Both the position numbers and the translations under genes were made by a program. A DNA stretch of 22,045 nt from JBBSNV01 sp964458605. Its GTDB lineage: Bacteria > Pseudomonadota > Alphaproteobacteria > Reyranellales > JAQSWP01. Shown in pieces: positions 21,397 to 22,045 of the stretch. Below the pieces are notes generated by a model. The model saw only the letters and a program-made list of their open reading frames with translations, ran no database searches and had not been told where the DNA came from. The stretch spans positions 1 to 22,045 of the forward strand of contig CAYWLS010000041.1 of assembly GCA_964458605.1 (NCBI GenBank), written 5' to 3'. Position 1 is the stretch's first letter; each line of letters starts with the position of its first letter.

Positions 21397-22045
21397 ATGA
21401 CTGCAGCACAGGCGGGGGCTCAAGCCGGCGACGCCGGGTTGCCCGATATCAAGGTGTCGGTGCGCCAGGCTTTCGGGATCGACAGCGACATGGAAGTGCC
21501 CGCCTTCAGCAAAGGCAGCGAGTACGTTCCGGCGGTGGACGATGCCTATCGTTTCGATCACGACACCACGCTGGCGATCCTGGCGGGCTTTGCCTACAAC
21601 CGCCGCGTCATGATCCAGGGCTATCACGGCACCGGCAAGTCGACCCATATCGAGCAGGTCGCGGCCCGGCTGAACTGGCCCTGCATCCGCGTCAACCTCG
21701 ACAGCCATATCAGCCGTATCGACCTGATCGGCAAGGACGCGATCGTGCTCAAGGACGGCAAGCAGGTCACCGAATATCGCGAAGGCATCCTGCCCTGGGC
21801 GCTGCAGCATCCCACCGCGCTGGTGTTCGACGAATACGATGCCGGCCGCGCCGACGTGATGTTCGTCATCCAGCGCGTGCTGGAAGTCGAAGGCAAGCTG
21901 ACCCTGCTCGACCAGAACAAGGTGATCCGCCCGCACCCCGCCTTCCGCCTGTTCGCCACCGCCAACACGGTCGGCCTGGGCGACACCACCGGCCTCTATC
22001 ACGGCACCCAGCAGATCAACCAGGGCCAGATGGACCGCTGGTCGA
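21397..22045 (+). CDS. cobS: Aerobic cobaltochelatase subunit CobS, 5' part
   Basis: This is the AAA+ ATPase subunit that, with CobT, drives cobalt insertion into hydrogenobyrinic acid a,c-diamide by CobN in oxygen-dependent cobalamin synthesis. The frame runs off the window end after 216 of the usual roughly 330 residues. Walker A GYHGTGKS is at 75-82, Walker B LVFDEYDA at about 142-149 and sensor-1-like FATANTVG at about 186-193. The upstream block VPAVDDAYRFDHDTTLAILAG and the block DSHISRIDLIGKDAIVLKDG are characteristic of CobS. The ATG at 21397 has GGAA six bases upstream. cobT is expected just beyond the window. No cobalamin riboswitch elements were recognised in the 123-base gap before it. 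Confidence 0.96.
   Translation, partial: MTAAQAGAQAGDAGLPDIKVSVRQAFGIDSDMEVPAFSKGSEYVPAVDDAYRFDHDTTLAILAGFAYNRRVMIQGYHGTGKSTHIEQVAARLNWPCIRVNLDSHISRIDLIGKDAIVLKDGKQVTEYREGILPWALQHPTALVFDEYDAGRADVMFVIQRVLEVEGKLTLLDQNKVIRPHPAFRLFATANTVGLGDTTGLYHGTQQINQGQMDRWS

Overview
The window is high-GC chromosomal DNA from an alphaproteobacterium, most likely Rhodospirillales-like. This rests on dense GC-rich coding, the aerobic cobaltochelatase subunit CobS next to a BolA and a J-domain gene, a malyl-CoA-lyase-type enzyme, and an aroK-aroB-CBS transporter run facing a xerD/accA side. No species can be named from this alone. There is no sign of a phage, plasmid, transposon, CRISPR array, tRNA or rRNA.

Layout. 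(1) 1-1310: the 3' part of secA, closed by a clear intrinsic terminator. (2) 1381-3469, minus strand: three paralogous GNAT-type acetyltransferase genes in a row, two of them with overlapping stop and start codons. Behind them (about 3496-3990) lies a frameshifted remnant of an outer-membrane beta-barrel (Omp25/31-like) gene. (3) 3993-5609, minus: an FAD-linked oxidase of the alkylglycerone-phosphate-synthase family. It is divergent from 5678-8482, plus: an epoxide hydrolase directly abutting a many-pass membrane protein. A solo GNAT gene follows at 8585-9109. (4) 9137-16346, minus: a phytanoyl-CoA-dioxygenase-like enzyme, a luciferase-like flavin monooxygenase, accA, an Mcl1-like CoA lyase, xerD, a secreted repeat-bearing protein and a 46-residue membrane peptide. 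(5) 16595-19619, plus: aroK-aroB (4-base overlap) and a CorC/HlyC-type CBS transporter, then a DUF2889 gene at 19716 with its own promoter and a perfect palindrome behind it. (6) 20349-22045: bolA (minus), divergent from a J-domain gene, then the 5' part of cobS, cut by the window end.

How they fit together. SecA, AccA, XerD, AroK, AroB and CobS are housekeeping functions: secretion, fatty-acid initiation, chromosome dimer resolution, shikimate pathway and cobalamin synthesis. The stretch from 1381 to 11095 is more accessory and consists of small-molecule and lipid-type enzymes without an obvious shared pathway. I did not find a defence system or a convincing new multi-gene machine. The observations most worth checking are the decayed porin beside a GNAT triplication, the palindrome in the DUF2889 leader, the 46-residue membrane peptide overlapping the secreted-protein gene, and the ether-lipid-synthase-like oxidase divergent from an epoxide hydrolase.
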